Shown one piece after another: positions 60,259-64,000 of a stretch of DNA of 64,000 nt (the first letter of the stretch is position 1; each line of letters opens with the position of its first letter). Source of the stretch: Aliihoeflea sp. 40Bstr573 (GTDB lineage: Bacteria; Pseudomonadota; Alphaproteobacteria; Rhizobiales; Rhizobiaceae); contig NZ_JAAAMH010000002.1 in assembly GCF_024105655.1 (NCBI RefSeq), positions 62,001-126,000 on the forward strand, in the 5' to 3' direction. Below the pieces are notes generated by a model. The model searched no databases and was not told the DNA's origin. It worked only from the letters and a program-made list of their open reading frames with translations. The position numbers and the translations under genes were made by a program.

Positions 60259-61008
60259 CTATTTCTTCCGGCTCATGAAGGCCATGAAGGCGTTGCGGGC
60301 TTCTTCGGATTTGAGGCGGCTGCGAAACTGGACGCCTTCTTCCTCGATCCGGGCAATCAGCGGAGCGCGGTCGCCCAGAAGGAAATCGCGTGCGATCCTG
60401 AGCGCTTCCGGCGGTTTCGAGGCAATTCGTTCGGCGGCTTCAAAGACCGCGCCTTCCAGTTCGGCTTCCGACACGACAGCGTAGATCAGGCCGACATCCT
60501 TCGCGCGCTCGGCCGAAAATCCCTCGCCCAGCCCCAGCAGCGCGAACGCCTGCTGGCGCCCGATGACGGCCGGCGCGAGCAGGCTCGAGCCTGCCTCGGG
60601 AACGAGGCCGAGATCAACGAAAGGGGTGCGGAACTCGGTGCGCGGGGTAGCGAAAGTCAGGTCGCAGTGAAGGTTGATCGTGGTGCCGATGCCGACCGCG
60701 ATGCCGTCGACGCCGGAGACGATCGGCTTTTGCGATTTCGCCAGCGCCAGCAGGAAATCATAGACCTCGCTGCCACCCTCGCCGCCCGTCGCGACCGTCA
60801 TGAAATCGGCGAGGTCGTTGCCCGACGAGAACGCCCCCGGCACGCCGAGGATGACGTGGCAGCGTATATCCGGGTCGCTGTCGCCAGCCGTCAGCGCCTG
60901 CGCCATCTCGGCATACATCGCGCGCGTGATCGCGTTCTTCTTGTCCGGCCGGTTCATGCGGATGGACTGGACCGGGCCGCGGCGCTCGATCTGGACAAAT
61001 TCGTTCAT
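60259..61008 (-). CDS. Crotonase-family enoyl-CoA hydratase/isomerase
   Basis: Enzyme of 249 residues with the crotonase fold. The oxyanion-hole loops are FSSGNDLADF near residue 60 and the DGIAVGIGTTI region near 105. Of the two catalytic glutamates of true hydratases, the first position reads TPFVDLGLVP and only the Glu of VPEAGSS is clear, a pattern typical of delta3-delta2-enoyl-CoA isomerases (ECI2-like). It follows the acyl-CoA dehydrogenase by eight bases and acts in the same degradation route. The start follows AGGAA. Confidence 0.87.
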   Translation of the reverse strand: MNEFVQIERRGPVQSIRMNRPDKKNAITRAMYAEMAQALTAGDSDPDIRCHVILGVPGAFSSGNDLADFMTVATGGEGGSEVYDFLLALAKSQKPIVSGVDGIAVGIGTTINLHCDLTFATPRTEFRTPFVDLGLVPEAGSSLLAPAVIGRQQAFALLGLGEGFSAERAKDVGLIYAVVSEAELEGAVFEAAERIASKPPEALRIARDFLLGDRAPLIARIEEEGVQFRSRLKSEEARNAFMAFMSRKK

Positions 61009-61016
61009 CGTCGTTC

Positions 61017-62789
61017 CTAACTTGCCAGAGCCGCGCCGGCTTCGCGAAGGCTCGGCGCGCCCTCGACCACGCGGCGGCGAAGCGCGGCGGTTTCCTCGAT
61101 CAGGTTCTCGGCATAGAAGCGGCAAAGCGGGATGCGCTTGCCGCTCTCGTCGGCCACCGCGCCGCGCGCGAGATATGCGCCGCCAGCTGCCAGCGCGAAA
61201 AGCCGAAGATAGGGCGTTGCGCCAGCCAGCGCCTCCTCGGTGCGTCCGCCGTCGAGCGCTTCCTGAAGCCAGGCGGTTGCCTCGGCCAGATCATTCAGCG
61301 CCGCCTCGCATTTTTCCGCCGTCGCGCCAAAGCCGTCGCGGTTGGAGGTGCGCACCGCTTCGATGTCGGCATGAAGCTCGTCGATGAAGCGCAGCACATG
61401 CTTGCCGCCGCCGAGCGGCAGCTTGCGCGTGACGAGGTCGATCGCCTGGATGCCGTTGGTGCCCTCGTAAATCGGCGCAATGCGCGCATCGCGATAAAGC
61501 GCAGCCGCGCCCGTTTCCTCGATGAAGCCCATGCCGCCATGGATCTGCAGGCCGACCGAGGCCATCTCCACACCGATGTCGGTTGAAAAGGCCTTGGCGA
61601 CCGGGGTCAGGAGACCGGCGCGGTCGGTCCAGTAAGCAGCGTCGTCGCCGCCGGCATGGCTCATGTCGATCGCATGGGCGCACGAGTAGCAGATGGCGCG
61701 CGAGACCTGCGTCAGCGCCTTCATGGTCAGAAGATTGCGCATCACATCCGGGTGATGGACGATCGGCGCCATGCCCTCGCCCGCATGGCCGGGCGCCTTG
61801 CCCTGGCGGCGGTCGAGCGCATAGGCATGCGCCTTCTGGAACGCGGCTTCAGCGACCGCGACGCCCTCGATGCCGACCGCGAGCCGCGCATTGTTCATCA
61901 TGGTGAACATGCAGGCGAGACCGCGATTCTCCTCGCCGACGAGATAGCCGACCGCGCCCTTTTCCTCGCCCTCGACGAAGCCGTCACCGAAGATCATCGT
62001 GCAGGTGGGCGAGGCGTGGATGCCGAGCTTATGCTCGATGGAAGCGCAAAAAGCGTCGTTTCGACGGCCGAGCGTGCCGTCCGCGTTGACCAGGAATTTC
62101 GGCACCAGGAAGAGCGAGATACCGCGCGTTCCGGCCGGCGCGTCAGGCAAGCGCGCGAGGACGAGGTGCACGATGTTGTCGGTGTAGTCGTGCTCGCCAT
62201 AGGTGATGAAGATCTTCTGGCCGAAGACGCGATAGGTGCCGTCATCGGCGCGCGTCGCGCGGGTGCGCAGCGCGGCTAGGTCGGAGCCTGCCTGCGGCTC
62301 GGTCAGGTTCATCGTGCCGGTCCATTCGCCGGAAACGAGCTTTGCCAGATAGGTCGCCTTGAGTTCGTCCGAGCCGTGTTTCGCCACGGCCTCGGCTGCG
62401 CCGGCCGTCAGCGTCGGGCAGAGCGCGAAGGCGATGGAGGCCGAGTTCCACATCTCCATCGCCGCCATGGCGAGCATGGTCGGCAGGCCCTGGCCGCCGA
62501 ATTCCTCCGGGCCGGACAGCCCGTTCCATCCGCCTTCGATCCAGTGGCGGTAAGCATCGCGCCAGCCGGGCGGCGTGGTGACCGCCGCATCCTTCCAGAC
62601 CGCGCCGATCTCGTCGCCGACCTTGTAGAGGGGGCTGAGTTCCTCGGAGGCGAAGCGGCCGGCTTCGCCGAGTATCGCATCGACCAGATCCGCCGAAAGA
62701 TCGCCGAGACTTCCCTCCGCCATCGCCCTGTCGAGCCCCGCGACATGTTTCAACGTGAATGCGATGTCGTCGACGGGCGCGCGATACAT
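61017..62789 (-). CDS. Acyl-CoA dehydrogenase, DmdC-like long form
   Basis: FAD enzyme of 590 residues, longer than ordinary acyl-CoA dehydrogenases because of an N-terminal extension (starting MYRAPVDDIAFTLKHV) and a C-terminal domain after residue ~470. The core carries MNLTEPQAGSDLAALRT near residue 158 and the FAD-binding GLQIHGGMGFIEETGAAALYRD near 415, split across helices. This layout is that of 3-methylmercaptopropionyl-CoA dehydrogenase (DmdC) and broad fatty acyl-CoA homologues. GGAGGAAAG precedes the ATG at 62789. An 8-2-8 palindrome lies 46-63 bases upstream. Confidence 0.9.
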   Translation of the reverse strand: MYRAPVDDIAFTLKHVAGLDRAMAEGSLGDLSADLVDAILGEAGRFASEELSPLYKVGDEIGAVWKDAAVTTPPGWRDAYRHWIEGGWNGLSGPEEFGGQGLPTMLAMAAMEMWNSASIAFALCPTLTAGAAEAVAKHGSDELKATYLAKLVSGEWTGTMNLTEPQAGSDLAALRTRATRADDGTYRVFGQKIFITYGEHDYTDNIVHLVLARLPDAPAGTRGISLFLVPKFLVNADGTLGRRNDAFCASIEHKLGIHASPTCTMIFGDGFVEGEEKGAVGYLVGEENRGLACMFTMMNNARLAVGIEGVAVAEAAFQKAHAYALDRRQGKAPGHAGEGMAPIVHHPDVMRNLLTMKALTQVSRAICYSCAHAIDMSHAGGDDAAYWTDRAGLLTPVAKAFSTDIGVEMASVGLQIHGGMGFIEETGAAALYRDARIAPIYEGTNGIQAIDLVTRKLPLGGGKHVLRFIDELHADIEAVRTSNRDGFGATAEKCEAALNDLAEATAWLQEALDGGRTEEALAGATPYLRLFALAAGGAYLARGAVADESGKRIPLCRFYAENLIEETAALRRRVVEGAPSLREAGAALAS

Positions 62790-62834
62790 AAGCTTTCCTC
62801 CGGCTCGAATGCGTGGCAACCATGGCTAGTTTTT

Positions 62835-62852
62835 TTTGACGTTTACGTCAAA
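62835..62852. promoter_or_regulatory. 18-bp palindrome upstream of the acyl-CoA dehydrogenase operon
   Basis: TTTGACGT-TT-ACGTCAAA is a perfect 8-2-8 inverted repeat. It lies 46-63 bases before the dehydrogenase start (minus) and 24-41 bases before the small gene at 62876 (plus). On the minus strand its TTGACG can serve as a -35, with TAGCCA 17 bases on as a weak -10. The pattern recalls operators of MerR-type (LiuR-like) or TetR-type acyl-CoA catabolism regulators. Confidence 0.65.
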
Positions 62853-62875
62853 CTGGAACCGAAACGGAGATAGCC

Positions 62876-63094
62876 ATGCTGGCGCGCCCCGAAACGAATT
62901 TCTGCGTCGAATGCCGCCGCCGCTACGGCGATCCGGGCTTCTGGTACTATCACGGCCGGATCGAAGACGGCCCGGCCTATTTCTGCGACGAGGGCATCCT
63001 GTGCTCGCCCGCATGCTCGATGAAACAGATCGAGCGCCGCCGCGCCGCCGGCACCTACCCGCACGCGCCGGCCCGTGATCCGTTCGAGCCGTAG
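62876..63094 (+). CDS. Small Cys-rich conserved protein, 72 residues
   Basis: Soluble protein with six cysteines arranged as a CxxC (FCVECRRRYG) near residue 10, a Cys near 37 (YFCDEGI) and Cys43/Cys47 (LCSPACSM). The spacing suggests a zinc-ribbon-like fold. Aromatic residues (GFWYYHGRI) lie between the Cys groups. I know no function; similar short proteins appear in other Hyphomicrobiales. GGAGAT precedes the ATG. It shares a divergent control region and palindrome with the acyl-CoA dehydrogenase operon. Confidence 0.75.
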   Translation: MLARPETNFCVECRRRYGDPGFWYYHGRIEDGPAYFCDEGILCSPACSMKQIERRRAAGTYPHAPARDPFEP

Positions 63095-63100
63095 GCACGC

Positions 63101-64000
63101 TCAGGTGTTGCGACGCTTGCCCTCCATCAGGTCGATCACGGCGCGGGCGGCGTCGAGCACGTTGGTGCCGGGGCCAAACACGGCGGCGACGCCATTGTCG
63201 ATGAGGAACTGGTAGTCCTGGCGCGGGATGACGCCGCCGACGACCACGATCACATCCTCCGCGCCCCTCTTCTTCAGCGCCTCGACGAGTTGCGGCGCGA
63301 GCGTCTTGTGGCCGGCGGCGAGCGACGACATGCCGACGACATGCACCTTTTGCGCCACCGCCATCTCGGCCGCCTCGCCCGGCGTCTGGAAGAGCGGGCC
63401 GGCGAGGACATCGAAGCCGATGTCGCCGAACGCCGAGGCGATGATCTTGGCGCCGCGGTCGTGGCCGTCCTGGCCGAGCTTGGCGACCATCACCTTCGGC
63501 GTTTCGCCGAGCGCCTTCGCCAGGCCATCGAGCCGCTCGACCAGCGTCTCGTATTCCGGCTCGCCCTCATAGGCGGGGCCGTAGACGTTGCGCACGACTT
63601 TCGGCACTGCCGTATGGTCGCCGAAGGCTTCGCGCAATGCATCCGATATCTCGCCGAGCGTGGCGCGGGCCCGCGCGGCCTCGACAGCGGCCTCCAGGAT
63701 GTTGCCCTTTCCGGTGCGCGCGACATCGCGCAACGCGGCGATGGTTTCCTCCCACTTCTTTGGGTCGCGCTGTCGGCGGGTCTTCTCGATGCGCGCGATC
63801 TGCGACTCGCGAACGGCCCTGTTGTCGATATCGAGAATGTCGAGATCGTCTTCGGTCTCGAGCCGGTACTTGTTGACGCCGACGATCACCTCGTCGCCGC
63901 GGTCGATTGCGGCCTGCTTGCGCGTCGCCGCTTCCTCGATCAGACGCTTGGGGTAGCCGTCATTGACCGCCTTGGTCATGCCGCCCATCGCCTCGATCTC
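63101..64000 (-). CDS. Methylmalonyl-CoA mutase, C-terminal part
   Basis: The last ~299 residues of an adenosylcobalamin-dependent mutase; the frame is open to the window edge. The C-terminal B12 domain has DGHDRGAKIIASAF with the axial His, then MSSLAAGH and VVVGGVIPRQDY, the classic DxHxxG / SxL / GG pattern. The upstream part with KVGVNKYR-like VIVGVNKYRLE belongs to the TIM barrel. It interconverts methylmalonyl-CoA and succinyl-CoA in propionate breakdown. A related ethylmalonyl-CoA mutase cannot be fully excluded without the N-terminus. Confidence 0.92.
   Translation of the reverse strand, partial: EIEAMGGMTKAVNDGYPKRLIEEAATRKQAAIDRGDEVIVGVNKYRLETEDDLDILDIDNRAVRESQIARIEKTRRQRDPKKWEETIAALRDVARTGKGNILEAAVEAARARATLGEISDALREAFGDHTAVPKVVRNVYGPAYEGEPEYETLVERLDGLAKALGETPKVMVAKLGQDGHDRGAKIIASAFGDIGFDVLAGPLFQTPGEAAEMAVAQKVHVVGMSSLAAGHKTLAPQLVEALKKRGAEDVIVVVGGVIPRQDYQFLIDNGVAAVFGPGTNVLDAARAVIDLMEGKRRNT

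Overview
This window looks like a core chromosomal segment of an alphaproteobacterium of the order Hyphomicrobiales (Rhizobiales), probably close to Phyllobacteriaceae. The evidence is GC-rich coding sequence throughout, a CcrM-type DNA adenine methyltransferase, the order ctaC-ctaD-ctaB-coxF-ctaG-ctaE-SURF1-ispH-thrB-rnhA, the order pdxH / J-protein / fabI / phosphatase / aroC / ribB / deacetylase / xseB / dxs / tlyA, an IalB-type protein, a RibB with a decayed GTP cyclohydrolase II half, and a B12-dependent methylmalonyl-CoA mutase. No rRNA, tRNA, prophage, insertion sequence or CRISPR array was seen. About 72 genes cover nearly everything; only one gap (41712-42029) exceeds 300 bases.

Layout. 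1-9.6 kb: the end of a TRAP transporter permease, CcdA, a metallo-beta-lactamase-fold hydrolase, a DmdB-like acyl-CoA ligase, a class III aminotransferase, a divergent MerR / cation-efflux pair with a clear palindromic operator, DUF427 and an SPW-repeat membrane protein. 9.6-21 kb: ppdK, a VOC protein, smc with a small overlapping partner gene, a DsbA-like lipoprotein, a DciA-like protein, mutY, a HAD hydrolase and ccrM. 21-31.5 kb: a second HAD hydrolase with a class D beta-lactamase, an NTF2-like protein, a lipoprotein, the run thrC / M16 peptidase / acetyltransferase / large c-di-GMP protein, an unknown 144-residue protein and YqgE.

31.5-45.4 kb: a DsbD-N-like periplasmic protein, peroxiredoxin, rnhA, thrB, ispH, the aa3 cytochrome c oxidase cluster, IalB, a divergent NmrA / HxlR pair and tldD. 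45.4-53.9 kb: a RES-Xre toxin-antitoxin pair facing a sirtuin, an RNA m5U methyltransferase, tlyA, dxs, a pirin, a VapBC pair, xseB and a histone-deacetylase-like hydrolase. 53.9-64 kb: ribB, aroC, DUF1344, a phosphatase, fabI, a CbpA-like J-protein, a surface lipoprotein, pdxH, a crotonase with a DmdC-like acyl-CoA dehydrogenase, a small Cys-rich protein and the C-terminal part of methylmalonyl-CoA mutase.

Most genes are housekeeping: respiration, isoprenoid, aromatic and riboflavin precursors, fatty-acid synthesis, DNA maintenance. The accessory signals are the two toxin-antitoxin modules (one sits inside the normally compact xseB-dxs linkage), the chromosomal class D beta-lactamase, a c-di-GMP protein with a broken GGDEF but intact EAL motif, and several well-formed operator palindromes. 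I did not find a system I can confidently call new. The best leads are the NAD-consuming RES / sirtuin neighbourhood, the small unknown protein coupled to smc, and the palindrome controlling the DmdC-like operon.
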